Shown: piece after piece, positions 33,205 to 41,430 of the stretch | Position numbering within the stretch: position 1 is the stretch's first letter | Layout: each line of letters starts with the position of its first letter | DNA from: a virus | Virus record (IMG/VR): IMGVR_UViG_3300032298_001311 | Location: 1-64,000 of that record | Length of the DNA stretch: 64,000 nt | Direction: 5' to 3' (one strand) | The notes under the pieces: generated by a model | The model's input: the letters and a program-made list of their open reading frames with translations, nothing else | Database searches by the model: none | What the model was told of the DNA's origin: nothing | Program-made: the position numbers and the translations under genes

Positions 33205-35700
33205 ATGGCTAATTTAAACCCAGTTTGGTACAATATATTTCGTAAGATAGTTTTAAAGCCGGATAATATTACATTAGAAGCAGAAACTTATAATGATACC
33301 ATAAACATACTTCGTGGACCAGGAGTTGCTTGGCAAGGATATTCTGATGAGGATACATCGTTGGCAACAGGTAATGATACTTTTATGATCGATGTTGATT
33401 ATGATATTTCAATTCCGTTAGCTAGTACAGATTTAACTCTTGAAGATGTTAATGGAAATACTAGTGCAGTTACTTTTACAGCCGGCCGTGGTGTCGAAAT
33501 TCTTCGCAATAGTGCTCAAGAATTAGAATGGAGATCATACTCTGTTACAGAAACAGATACTCTTCAAACAGTTACAGAACGTAACAATATTACAAATAAT
33601 AAAATCTTTGTCAATAATATTGAAGTAGGAACAATTAGTTCTAGTTTTACCGAGGACGGTTTTCCAAGTTATGATGCCGGTCACAATTTAGTAGGAGATG
33701 GAACACTAGATAGTCCTCTAAAATTTAGTCCAGACTATCAAGATTCTCTAATGGCGAATAGTAGCGATCAGTTTGAGTTTACAGCATTAGGTCCGGGTAT
33801 GTTAGCATATTCTGCTAGTTATGTTTTTGATACTGGGGCAACTACAGGTTCAGTAACATTAGAAAGAGAAGATCCTAGTAGTCCTGGCACCTGGGTTGTA
33901 TTAGATATAATTAGTGGAGTATCTGTAGGACACTCTTACGATATACAAGGAATTTATAGTGAATCCTATAGTGGTAATGTTAATTATAGATTAACGTATG
34001 TATGGACAGGAAATCTAGGAGTTATTACTTGGCATGTTCAAAATACATTTGAAGGCGGAGCATATACTCCAATTACAAGTCCACAACTTAAAACTGATAC
34101 AGATGCAAAAACAGTTGATATAAATGATTTACAATTTTTTCAAAACAATATAAGAACTACAGTTTCTAATACAGATATTGTTCTCGATCCTGCAGGTGCA
34201 GGTAAAGTGCTTTCGTTATCTAATATTACTGCTCCAACTTTTACTGGAGATGTTACAGGTAATCTTACAGGTAACGCAGATACAGTAACTAACGGTGTAT
34301 ATACAACAGGTTCATATGCTGATCCAAGTTGGATAACAAGTTTAGATGCAGCTAAAATTGTAGGATCAATTCAATTAAGTGATATTACTATTGATGGTGA
34401 TTTAAGATTGTTTGATAATGTTATTACTACATCACAGTCAAATTCAGATATAGTATTAGATCCAAATGGAACAGGAAAAGTTAGAATATTATCCAATATA
34501 GTTTCGGCAGGATTTGAAGGAAATTTAATAGGTAATGCAGATACCGTAACTAACGGAGTTTATACAGTTGGATTATACACAGACCCGGCATGGATAATTT
34601 CTTTAGACGGAACTAAAGTTACAAATGCTGTTCTTACTACAGGTTCATATGCTGATCCAAGTTGGATAACAAGTTTAGATGCTGCAAAGATTGTAGGTGA
34701 TATTCAATTAAAAAGTTTTATAATAGACAACAGTATTCGCATTGATGGGACTCTTATTGAAACAATTGTATCTAATGCTAATCTTGAACTACGAGCAAAT
34801 GGTTCTGGAGTTGTTTATATTTCTGATAGTTTAACAGTTACAGATGCAATAACATTTAATACTACTACAAATAATCAAAGTTATACAACTACCGGTGCAG
34901 GCACAATTACTATTACATCAGGAACTACTGGTAATATTAATAACATGAATATTGGTGCTAGTACAGCAGGAACTGGAAGATTTACATCAGGAACAATTAC
35001 AAGTACAGTTTCTTCAACATCTAATACTACTGATATCCCAACAACTGCTTGGGTTAGAGATCAAGGTGGATTTAGATCACAAGTTGTATTCACAACAGGA
35101 ACTTCTACTTGGACTATTCCTACAGGTATTACAAAGATAAAAGTTACAGTTGTTGGTGCCGGCGGCGGAGGCGGCGGTGTTTCTGCTGTTGCGAGTGCTG
35201 CTGGTGCAGGTGGCGGCGGGGGCGGCATGTCTGTTTCTTACTACACAGGACTAACACCAGGTAATACTTTAAGCTATTCAGTTGGTACAGGCGGAACAGC
35301 AGGAACTACTGCTGGTGGTGCTGGTGGTGCTGGTGGTAATACTACGGTATCTGCAAACACAGAAATTATAACAACATTACAAGCAAATGGTGGATCAGGT
35401 GGTAACGGAGCTACAACTAATACTATTACAGTTGGCGGCGCCGGAGCATCGGCAGGATCGGGACCTGCAAATGCTATCCTTATGGCAGGATATCTCGGTG
35501 GAACAGCAGATGGGGGTCGTCAAAAAGCTGGAAATGGTGCAAATGGACCACTAGGAGGAGGCGGCGGCCAAGGCAAGGTTTCTACTACAGGTGCAGGATC
35601 AGCCGCAACTAATTACGGCGCAGGAGGTGGAGGCGCATTAGGTGCTACTGCTAACACCGGTGGAGCAGGATCTGGTGGTATTATAATAATTGAATACTAA
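33205..35700 (+). CDS. Tail fibre with polyglycine-rich tip, candidate receptor-binding protein, 831 aa
   Basis: The only large structural gene on the plus strand. The N-terminal third is globular (LNPVWYNIFRKIVLKPDNIT). The middle has fibre-shaft repeats: GNADTVTNGVY occurs twice, and TGSYADPSWITSLDAAKIVG is repeated almost exactly. The last 190 residues are extremely Gly-rich (VVGAGGGGGGVSAVASAAGA, GGAGGAGGN, GAGGGGALGA) and end in GSGGIIIIEY. Polyglycine sandwiches form the receptor-binding tips of some T-even adhesins, so this is a good candidate for the host-range determinant. It has its own late promoter. It overlaps a convergent gene by 20 nt. Confidence 0.75.
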   Translation: MANLNPVWYNIFRKIVLKPDNITLEAETYNDTINILRGPGVAWQGYSDEDTSLATGNDTFMIDVDYDISIPLASTDLTLEDVNGNTSAVTFTAGRGVEILRNSAQELEWRSYSVTETDTLQTVTERNNITNNKIFVNNIEVGTISSSFTEDGFPSYDAGHNLVGDGTLDSPLKFSPDYQDSLMANSSDQFEFTALGPGMLAYSASYVFDTGATTGSVTLEREDPSSPGTWVVLDIISGVSVGHSYDIQGIYSESYSGNVNYRLTYVWTGNLGVITWHVQNTFEGGAYTPITSPQLKTDTDAKTVDINDLQFFQNNIRTTVSNTDIVLDPAGAGKVLSLSNITAPTFTGDVTGNLTGNADTVTNGVYTTGSYADPSWITSLDAAKIVGSIQLSDITIDGDLRLFDNVITTSQSNSDIVLDPNGTGKVRILSNIVSAGFEGNLIGNADTVTNGVYTVGLYTDPAWIISLDGTKVTNAVLTTGSYADPSWITSLDAAKIVGDIQLKSFIIDNSIRIDGTLIETIVSNANLELRANGSGVVYISDSLTVTDAITFNTTTNNQSYTTTGAGTITITSGTTGNINNMNIGASTAGTGRFTSGTITSTVSSTSNTTDIPTTAWVRDQGGFRSQVVFTTGTSTWTIPTGITKIKVTVVGAGGGGGGVSAVASAAGAGGGGGGMSVSYYTGLTPGNTLSYSVGTGGTAGTTAGGAGGAGGNTTVSANTEIITTLQANGGSGGNGATTNTITVGGAGASAGSGPANAILMAGYLGGTADGGRQKAGNGANGPLGGGGGQGKVSTTGAGSAATNYGAGGGGALGATANTGGAGSGGIIIIEY

Positions 35701-36250
35701 AATTATTATAATTCCAATTATCCGGTTTCTTCCATTCTTCCGGTTGATGTTGTATCCATTGTATATTTGAATAGTACTCAAAACATTTAGCAAGTTGATG
35801 TATCCAAAATCTAGGATCTATTGCACCACGATCGCTAGAATCATAATTTTTTGTATCTTTATAAACATTGTTTATTTTGTTGTCTACGCCCCAAAGATCA
35901 AATCCATATAAATGAACTTCATCTGGGGACATAGTTCCTGCTATATTACAAGCATGAGGACCAGTCCCCCAATGCCAAGGATCGTCTGCTTTGAGTTCTC
36001 CTTTATATGGAAGGTCGGGAAGAATTTTAATGTTAGGATATGGTAATATCCAATCGTGTCTAGTATAAATTAATTTTTTGAAATTATTATCTATAAGTTC
36101 TAAAATTACTCTTCGATCAACAGCAACGACACAATCTACTTTAAAGTCTCTGTAAGAAGCATTACACCCAATTTTATAGTCAGGCATAGAATTAAAATCT
36201 ATACCTAATCTACTCTCACCATTACCTATTAAGATTATCTTTTTTGTCAT
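35681..36250 (-). CDS. Putative glycosyltransferase of GT42/DUF115-like type, 189 aa
   Basis: The N-terminus KKIILIGNGESRLGIDF followed by YKIGCNASYRDFKVDCVVAV resembles the nucleotide-sugar-binding start of sialyltransferase-like and DUF115-type enzymes (GNGxS, then a CNxxY block). GTGPHACNIAGTMSPDEVHL and YGFDLWG fit the same fold. It is placed between a fibre gene and a membrane-protein gene, so it may glycosylate virion fibres or the host surface. The substrate is unknown and the family call is moderate. Its start overlaps the upstream gene by 29 nt. Confidence 0.5.
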   Translation of the reverse strand: MTKKIILIGNGESRLGIDFNSMPDYKIGCNASYRDFKVDCVVAVDRRVILELIDNNFKKLIYTRHDWILPYPNIKILPDLPYKGELKADDPWHWGTGPHACNIAGTMSPDEVHLYGFDLWGVDNKINNVYKDTKNYDSSDRGAIDPRFWIHQLAKCFEYYSNIQWIQHQPEEWKKPDNWNYNNFSIQLL

Positions 36251-36539
36251 TAATAGTTTTCTTAATTTCTTTAATTTCTTCTATTATATCTTTTAGACTT
36301 TTACCAGAATTATCTATAATTATTGCAATAGTAGCAATGGTATATATTACCCAAAACCACCATGTTACTGCAACACTTACAAAGAATACTGCTCCTACTC
36401 CATACAGAAAATTCCAATCTCTAAATCCTAAAAAATAAGATATTACAGATGCAGTTGCTATAATAAATGGTACGGTTCTAGCAAACCAATCCCACAGTTT
36501 GACTTGCCATAAAATATATTTCTTTTCTATATTACTCAA
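36222..36539 (-). CDS. Small membrane protein, 105 aa
   Basis: Two or three transmembrane segments are visible (VPFIIATASVISYFLGF, FLYGVGAVFFVSVAVTWWFW, VIYTIATIAIII), followed by a charged helical tail (DIIEEIKEIKKTINDKKD). It overlaps both neighbours: the fibre gene 36532-38067 and the glycosyltransferase-like gene. Position after fibre genes and the topology with a charged tail would suit a holin or envelope factor, but neither can be shown. Confidence 0.5.
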   Translation of the reverse strand: MSNIEKKYILWQVKLWDWFARTVPFIIATASVISYFLGFRDWNFLYGVGAVFFVSVAVTWWFWVIYTIATIAIIIDNSGKSLKDIIEEIKEIKKTINDKKDNLNR

Positions 36540-38067
36540 CTCCGATTTGACCGAAGCCCCTCCAAATTCCGGGGTTACCGTCTCGAATACATACCCATCC
36601 TATATATCCTGTTTCTTTCGGATCTTCGTTCCATACTATATCGCCTTTACGATATGTTCCTTGTGAAGGAGAGTTAGATCCTACCATAAAAAGTTTATCT
36701 GCAAATCTAATATTTCCTGCTATCTCAAGTTGGGCATTATCGCCTATTGACTGTACACCAATTGACATTTTACCATTAACAATAGCATGGGTTGAAGGAT
36801 TATTTTTATCTCCCAATATAACATGATTATTGTTAATAGAAATACTTTGATTGCTCGCTTGTAATGTTATTTTATCTCCAATAATTGATACCCCGTTAGA
36901 TGTATCAATTAATGCATTTCCAATTGTAAGTCTATTATCGGAAATTTTAATAACTTCGTTGAGATTAATATCTCCTACAACACGTAAAGATTTAAGAATT
37001 CCTAATTCAGTAAGATAACTTTTAGTTACAGTTTGTCCTAGTTCTTTACTAGATAGAACTGATGTTTTGTTTATATAATAGGATTTACCTTCTTCTAGAT
37101 TTATATGTTCACTACTATAGAATTGTTCTGGTTTATTTAAAAGAAGGAATTGTTTAGTTCTTCCTTCTCCAGTAAATATCATACCTTTACCGTAGTTACT
37201 TGTTCCTATAGCCTGAAATTCTAATGGGCTCTGTCTTTCTTCTCTACTGTCTACAATCAGTTCTTTAACAAAGAGCTTACCATTAATAGTAACATCGGCA
37301 TTAGCAGCCTTTGGTTCGCCAAATATAATTTTTCCACCTCTAGTAATTTTCATTCTAGTTGTGTTATCAGTTATAAGACCTAAATCATGGCTAGTAAATG
37401 TTCCTATATTTCCTTGTCCATCGTTAAGACTTCCGAGAACAAGTTCAATTCCATTGTCTACTAAACTGAAAGCAGCATTAGCATGATCGGTACCAATACC
37501 TAATCTAGTTGATTTAGCATCAAAGAATATATGTTCTCCGAGAACAACATCTCCGTCAACTACTAAATCTTTTAATCTTCCAACCTTACGAAGATTACTG
37601 TTAAGAATACTTGGACCTAGTGTATCAACTGAAAACATAGGAGTGCCATCTATAGTGATTTGAGCACCTCTATAAAGATCTAAATTTAAATTTGTAAAGA
37701 TTCTGTTGGGATCTTTTTTAAATATAAAGAAGTCTACGTTTTTCTTATCGTGCTTCCATATCATTCCCTTGCCTTCAACTCCGCCATTATTTGCAGAGAA
37801 TACTACAGGCTCTTTATGTTCTATCTGTGTTTTAGAAATAATTGTATCGGCATAAAGAACAGATGTTTTTATTTGACCTTTTACATCTAGATCTGTTCCA
37901 ACTAAAATACCGTGATGGAATATACCATCTTCAAAAACATCAAGTTTACCAGTTGCTGTTATGCTACCAGTTAAATTAATATTACCTTCAATAGCATTAG
38001 TGCGAATAGAGTCTATTGTGAGTTTATTATCTACAACTGAGTACGTTAATTTCTCTGACACGGGCAT
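36532..38067 (-). CDS. Fibre/structural protein with internal duplication, 511 aa
   Basis: A beta-rich structural protein. Two segments of about 120 residues are related: one contains EGKGMIWKHDKKNVDFFIF ... RVGRLKDL-type and VVDGDVVLGEHIFFD, the other YGKGMIFTGEGRTKQFLLL ... RVVGDINLNEVIKISD. This points to an ancient tandem duplication. The C-terminus (GTYRKGDIVWNEDPKETGYI then GWVCIRDGNPGIWRGFGQIG) is a typical fibre tip ending. A late motif overlaps an inverted repeat just upstream (38061-38100). Confidence 0.7.
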   Translation of the reverse strand: MPVSEKLTYSVVDNKLTIDSIRTNAIEGNINLTGSITATGKLDVFEDGIFHHGILVGTDLDVKGQIKTSVLYADTIISKTQIEHKEPVVFSANNGGVEGKGMIWKHDKKNVDFFIFKKDPNRIFTNLNLDLYRGAQITIDGTPMFSVDTLGPSILNSNLRKVGRLKDLVVDGDVVLGEHIFFDAKSTRLGIGTDHANAAFSLVDNGIELVLGSLNDGQGNIGTFTSHDLGLITDNTTRMKITRGGKIIFGEPKAANADVTINGKLFVKELIVDSREERQSPLEFQAIGTSNYGKGMIFTGEGRTKQFLLLNKPEQFYSSEHINLEEGKSYYINKTSVLSSKELGQTVTKSYLTELGILKSLRVVGDINLNEVIKISDNRLTIGNALIDTSNGVSIIGDKITLQASNQSISINNNHVILGDKNNPSTHAIVNGKMSIGVQSIGDNAQLEIAGNIRFADKLFMVGSNSPSQGTYRKGDIVWNEDPKETGYIGWVCIRDGNPGIWRGFGQIGVE

Positions 38068-38100
38068 GATTCCTATCGTTATAGATATTTATCATGCCCG
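38061..38100. repeat. Perfect 10-bp inverted repeat spanning a start codon and late promoter
   Basis: CGGGCATGAT at 38061-38070 and ATCATGCCCG at 38091-38100 are perfect complements. The left arm contains the start codon (38065-38067) of the fibre gene. The right arm abuts the late motif GATAAATATC (38084-38093, minus strand). In RNA it would hide the start codon; as DNA it may be an operator. It also lies just 9 nt after the stop of the upstream gene. Confidence 0.5.
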
Positions 38101-38109
38101 CAGGGCTAG

Positions 38110-39348
38110 TTAGGTGTATGCTTTTAGCAAGATTACATCAGCATTTATACGCCCATTCATCTTGGTTTCTATACTATTCACATCATTAAACAGATTACGC
38201 ATCTTAGTCTTGGGCAGTTTATTAGCATCTTTCAACTGCTCCTCGGGCTTGCGTAGTGTTTTAGCGACACTCTTATTCTCGTTAAAATTAATAATCGTAG
38301 TGCCTTTAACACTCAGTGCCGCAGTATCGCTTGCTACATAAACGCCCAACTTACGAGTTTTTGTATTAAACACCCAAAGCTCAAGTGCAGCAGCAGCTTC
38401 TTCAGGCTTAATACTAACGAGCTTATAACGGTCATCATGCGTCTTAAATTTGAGCTTGCTAACAAGTTTCTCCTTGCTGGGAGACTTTTTAGCTCTAGGC
38501 TTGCGATTAACTTTAGCCTGCTGAAGGAACATATTAGTAGCAGACATGATAGATTCAAGTGCCTCTAACATGCTCTTTAACTGGGCTTTGGTATAAGCAC
38601 GATATCCTTCTACCAATTGAGCATATTCCTCGTCTTTAATTTTAGGAGGATTAACAAGCATAGTAAATTCGTTATAGATAGGCTCATAAAAGTCTCGAAC
38701 AATGCGAGCATGAGCTTGATTAATTTCACGACCCTTGAAGTAGTTGATTACATTCAATCCTTTTGAATCAAATTCAGCAGGGTTAACCAACCAAGTCTCA
38801 AGCCAATCCACAATACCTTCCATGTGAGTAAGACTAGCCTCACGAATACGGTCTTGAATTGATAAAACTGGTCCAGTTACTTTCTCCTCAACTTTCTGAT
38901 TCTTAAGAATCTCTTTGCCTTCAACAATGACAGGATCAATTTTATTCTTTAGCCAAGTTGCTGTATTGTTATCAGGATCTTCGGGATGACTTGCAGGCAT
39001 ACCGCGGAGTAGCATACTAGCAGTAGATCCCATTGTGACAGAGCAGCGATGATCTGGAGCAGCCTTAAATGCTTTAATGTCGTCTTTAGAATATTCATTC
39101 TCACCCATCCACTTTGTAATTTGTGGAATCATTTCTTTAGCGGTGCTAAAGTAGTTGTACCAAAAGTAACCCCAGTGCCGAGTCTTGCGGAATTTTTCAA
39201 AGGACCAAGATTCCCAAGTATCCCATTCCGGTTCTGGACCTGTATACTTCTCGTCCATGAAGAGAGGATTACGAGTGGACTTTTTCTTTTTGACTCGCGG
39301 AGCCAAATTGATCTTACCACCTGCATTTTTCTTTGCTGCTCTAGCCAT
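38110..39348 (-). CDS. Hypothetical phage protein, 412 aa
   Basis: No family recognised. The N-terminus is basic (MARAAKKNAGGKINLAPRVK). The middle is helical (HARIVRDFYEPIYNEF). An internal basic linker KVNRKPRAKKSPSKEKL is followed by a beta-containing C-terminal domain (AAAALELWVFNTKTRKLGVY). It has a strong sigma70-like promoter (39372-39399) rather than a late motif, so it is probably expressed early and may act on host or phage nucleic acid. That is inference from promoter and charge. Confidence 0.6.
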   Translation of the reverse strand: MARAAKKNAGGKINLAPRVKKKKSTRNPLFMDEKYTGPEPEWDTWESWSFEKFRKTRHWGYFWYNYFSTAKEMIPQITKWMGENEYSKDDIKAFKAAPDHRCSVTMGSTASMLLRGMPASHPEDPDNNTATWLKNKIDPVIVEGKEILKNQKVEEKVTGPVLSIQDRIREASLTHMEGIVDWLETWLVNPAEFDSKGLNVINYFKGREINQAHARIVRDFYEPIYNEFTMLVNPPKIKDEEYAQLVEGYRAYTKAQLKSMLEALESIMSATNMFLQQAKVNRKPRAKKSPSKEKLVSKLKFKTHDDRYKLVSIKPEEAAAALELWVFNTKTRKLGVYVASDTAALSVKGTTIINFNENKSVAKTLRKPEEQLKDANKLPKTKMRNLFNDVNSIETKMNGRINADVILLKAYT

Positions 39349-39371
39349 GAGTCTCTCCTGTTACTTTATAT

Positions 39372-39399
39372 ATTATACACGACTTTAGGAAAGTGTCAA
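39372..39399 (-). promoter_or_regulatory. Near-consensus sigma70 promoter
   Basis: Minus strand TTGACA, 16 nt, TATAAT, 24 nt upstream of the 412-residue gene. It is one of the best host-type promoters in the window. Confidence 0.7.
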
Positions 39400-39419
39400 G
39401 TCTGTTTTGGGAGGAAAAA

Positions 39420-39494
39420 TGGTGGGCGATAATGGAATCGAACCACTGACATCTGCCGTGTAAAAGCAGCGTTCTACCTCTGAACTAATCGCCC
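39420..39494 (-). tRNA. tRNA-Val (UAC)
   Basis: Acceptor GGGCGAT/ATCGCCC, anticodon stem CTGCT/GGCAG with loop TTTACAC, T-loop TTCGATT, encoded CCA. Anticodon UAC reads GUA codons. Confidence 0.92.
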
Positions 39495-39517
39495 GGTATT
39501 ACTATAAACATATTTAA

Positions 39518-39543
39518 ATGAGTAGCCCCGTAGGGCTACTCAT
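39518..39543. terminator. Strong hairpin after the omp gene
   Basis: An 11-bp perfect stem ATGAGTAGCCC/GGGCTACTCAT with a four-base loop that reads UACG on the minus strand, a very stable tetraloop. It follows the omp stop by 8 nt. The following tract is A/T-rich but not a clean T-run, so it may terminate or stabilise the mRNA 3' end. Confidence 0.6.
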
Positions 39544-39550
39544 ATTTGAC

Positions 39551-40339
39551 TTAGAAGCGAGCGAGTGCAGGAACAACATCACTTGTATTAAAGTGATAGT
39601 TCACACCAGCGCGAACAGTGTTGAACTTTGTACTGTTATTAACATTGTTCAACGAAGCAGGGCTATTAAATAAAGCCTTCTGGTTACCACCGCTGATATC
39701 TGTATAAAGGTATTCTGCCTTAACAGACCAAGCCGGAGCAAAAGCCCACTCGGCACCACCACCAACAGTCCAACCTGTCTGTGTAGCACTCTGGCCGCCG
39801 TATGTACCATTACTGGAAACATTACCGTAAGCAAAACCACCTGTACCATAAACAAGTAAAGTAGGCATTAGCGGAACAACACCGATTCTACCACGAACGG
39901 TACCGAACCAGTTAACATTTGTACCACCAGTGTAACCAGCAACCCAACCTGGGTAAAGTGCATTAACGGCTGCTACATTGTAAGCACCGTTTGAACCACC
40001 GGAAATTGACGAACCCTGGAAGTCAGCTTCAGCACCAACAACAGCTAATGAACCGACTTGCCAGTTGTAACCAACCTGAGCACCACCAATGATGCCAGCG
40101 TTACCGTTGCCATTGCGCTGAGTAATAACATTCTGCCAAGTAACTGGATTATAACCATAAACCTGACCATTGCCGTTGGACTTCCATCCACCGCCAACAT
40201 TAGCACCGACATAAGCACCAGTCCATGTAAAAGCTGGCGGCGGCGGAGCAACTGGAGCCTTGCGTGACGGAAGGTCGGCAGCAACAGCCGAACCAGCAAG
40301 TGCAGTAGTAGCAAACAATGTTGCGATAATCTTCTTCAT
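39551..40339 (-). CDS. Outer-membrane beta-barrel, Omp25/Omp31-like, with signal peptide
   Basis: A 262-residue protein. The start MKKIIATLFATTALAGSAVA is a Sec signal peptide with cleavage after AVA; an AGAGGAG ribosome-binding site fixes this start. The mature protein begins ADLPSRKAPVAPPPP then FTWTGAYVGANVGGGW, the classic opening of alphaproteobacterial Omp25/Omp31 porin-like barrels. Alternating strands follow, ending at Phe (NYHFNTSDVVPALARF). It should insert in the host outer membrane. Such proteins are rare in phages; superinfection exclusion, receptor masking or altered permeability are possible. It is visibly richer in GC than its neighbours, suggesting host origin. Confidence 0.88.
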   Translation of the reverse strand: MKKIIATLFATTALAGSAVAADLPSRKAPVAPPPPAFTWTGAYVGANVGGGWKSNGNGQVYGYNPVTWQNVITQRNGNGNAGIIGGAQVGYNWQVGSLAVVGAEADFQGSSISGGSNGAYNVAAVNALYPGWVAGYTGGTNVNWFGTVRGRIGVVPLMPTLLVYGTGGFAYGNVSSNGTYGGQSATQTGWTVGGGAEWAFAPAWSVKAEYLYTDISGGNQKALFNSPASLNNVNNSTKFNTVRAGVNYHFNTSDVVPALARF

Positions 40340-40367
40340 ATAACTTCTCCTCTGTGTTACATTGTCT

Positions 40368-40396
40368 ACTTTAGTGTCTATAAAGGTTATGGTCAA
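40368..40396 (-). promoter_or_regulatory. Sigma70-like promoter for the omp gene
   Basis: Minus strand TTGACC, 17 nt, TAAAGT, about 28 nt upstream of the start codon. Good -35, weak -10. Confidence 0.4.
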
Positions 40397-40471
40397 ATAT
40401 ATTTTTTAAGATTGTTTAACGATTTTTTAAGGTGTTGCTAATTTAACACATTTTTAATTTGGGAGAACATT

Positions 40472-40546
40472 TGGAGCGGGCGATCGGGGTCGAACCGACG
40501 ACATTCTCGTTGGCAACGAGATGCTCTACCACTGAGCTACGCCCGC
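40472..40546 (-). tRNA. tRNA-Gly (GCC)
   Basis: Acceptor GCGGGCG/CGCCCGC, anticodon arm TCTCG-TTGCCAA-CGAGA, T-loop TTCGACC, encoded CCA. Confidence 0.93.
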
Positions 40547-40559
40547 ATTATTTTATTTA

Positions 40560-40633
40560 TGGCTGGGGTGCAAGGATTCGAACCTCGATAGACGGAATCA
40601 AAATCCGCAGTCCTACCATTAGACGACACCCCA
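40560..40633 (-). tRNA. tRNA-Gln (UUG)
   Basis: Acceptor TGGGGTG/CACCCCA, anticodon arm GCGGA-TTTTGAT-TCCGT, T-loop TTCGAAT, discriminator G, encoded CCA. Confidence 0.92.
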
Positions 40634-40636
40634 AAT

Positions 40637-40712
40637 TGGTGATCCCCCTGGGGTTCGAACCCAGGACAACTCGATTAAAAGTCGAGTGCTCTACCTAATG
40701 AGCTAGGGGATC
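40637..40712 (-). tRNA. tRNA-Lys (UUU)
   Basis: Acceptor GATCCCC/GGGGATC, anticodon arm CTCGA-CTTTTAA-TCGAG, T-loop TTCGAAC, encoded CCA. A second lysine tRNA (CUU) is at 52847-52922. Confidence 0.93.
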
Positions 40713-40745
40713 ATAGCCCCTAGCTATTAACCAAGGGCAAAAACT

Positions 40746-40937
40746 TTAATCGTCAACTTTCATAGTAGCTGCTTCTTTAACAAGAGCAAGAAGCTGATCA
40801 ACATCTTGAACAAGAATTTTAGCAGTTTTATAATCTTCGTTATTGTCGCGTCCACTAACTTCAATCATAAATCCATTGTCATAACGATAAACGGTAAACT
40901 GTTCACTAACCTTTTCGATTTTATCACTAACCTTCAT
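40746..40937 (-). CDS. Small hypothetical protein, 63 aa
   Basis: A 63-residue acidic protein inside the tRNA cluster, starting MKVSDKIEKVSEQFTVYRYD, with a beta-hairpin-like FTVYRYDNGFMIEVSGRD followed by a helix (VDQLLALVKEAATMK). It has an AGAGGCG ribosome-binding site. Function unknown; small genes among tRNAs in phages are often poorly conserved. Confidence 0.5.
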   Translation of the reverse strand: MKVSDKIEKVSEQFTVYRYDNGFMIEVSGRDNNEDYKTAKILVQDVDQLLALVKEAATMKVDD

Positions 40938-40954
40938 GTTCGCCTCTATGTTTG

Positions 40955-41037
40955 TGGTGCGCCTGGAGAGACTCGAACTCCCACGATCACTCGCTGGTAC
41001 CTAAAACCAGTGCGTCTACCAATTCCGCCACAAGCGC
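40955..41037 (-). tRNA. tRNA-Leu (UAG)
   Basis: A class II tRNA with a long variable arm. Acceptor GCGCTTG/CAGGCGC, anticodon arm CTGGT-TTTAGGT-ACCAG, T-loop TTCGAGT, encoded CCA. It is first in its cluster behind the promoter at 41047-41075. Confidence 0.92.
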
Positions 41038-41046
41038 ATTGTCTTT

Positions 41047-41075
41047 AATTTAGCAGTCTTATTGATCCTTGTCAA
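41047..41075 (-). promoter_or_regulatory. Sigma70-like promoter for the Leu-Lys-Gln-Gly tRNA cluster
   Basis: Minus strand TTGACA, 17 nt, TAAATT, ending 9 nt before the tRNA-Leu 5' end. It overlaps the 3' end of the small gene 41059-41208. Confidence 0.6.
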
Positions 41076-41208
41076 CTTTATTAAAATATTTTTCTTGGAT
41101 TTCTCTTATCACTATGTTCCAATTTGGAATAACAATACCTAAAAGTAACCAAGAAGTTAGAGCCGCTACAAAATCCAAAAGCCAAAACCCTAGCTCTTTA
41201 AGTTTCAT
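41059..41208 (-). CDS. Small membrane protein, 49 aa
   Basis: A short gene with ATG at 41206-41208, overlapping the preceding stop by one base (TAATG). The 49-residue product has one hydrophobic segment (GFWLLDFVAALTSW, LLLGIVIP) followed by a charged helix (EIQEKYFNKVDKDQ). The coupling to the upstream gene and the clean topology support it. Function unknown. Confidence 0.45.
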   Translation of the reverse strand: MKLKELGFWLLDFVAALTSWLLLGIVIPNWNIVIREIQEKYFNKVDKDQ

Positions 41209-41420
41209 TATATTTTTTTGATTGCTTTAGTTAATGCTTCTTGTTCTTTAATTAATACGAGATTGTCGTCACCAGTTACAGATACTTCACGACCTGAATC
41301 CATATAGATAGTAAATTCATAAAGTGATCCTTTAAATCCAACTTTATTATCTACATTAGTAATAGATTCAATCTTCTCAACGATAATATTTTCGCCGGTT
41401 GATAACGGGAATACAGTCAT
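41208..41420 (-). CDS. Small hypothetical protein, 70 aa
   Basis: Starts at ATG 41418-41420 (MTVFPLSTGENIIVEKIESI), chosen because AAAGGACAG lies just upstream; the longer frame would overlap the next gene. Beta-rich with YEFTIYMDSGREVSVTGDDN. No family recognised. Confidence 0.5.
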   Translation of the reverse strand: MTVFPLSTGENIIVEKIESITNVDNKVGFKGSLYEFTIYMDSGREVSVTGDDNLVLIKEQEALTKAIKKI

Positions 41421-41430
41421 TTTCTGTCCT

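Noticed and set aside
40459-40698. Plus-strand frame across the Gly and Gln tRNAs, and similar ones at 48563-48760 and 55646-55870
   Set aside because: These are antisense translations of tRNA genes (phrases like GFEPRTTRL are well-known tRNA artefacts), not proteins.
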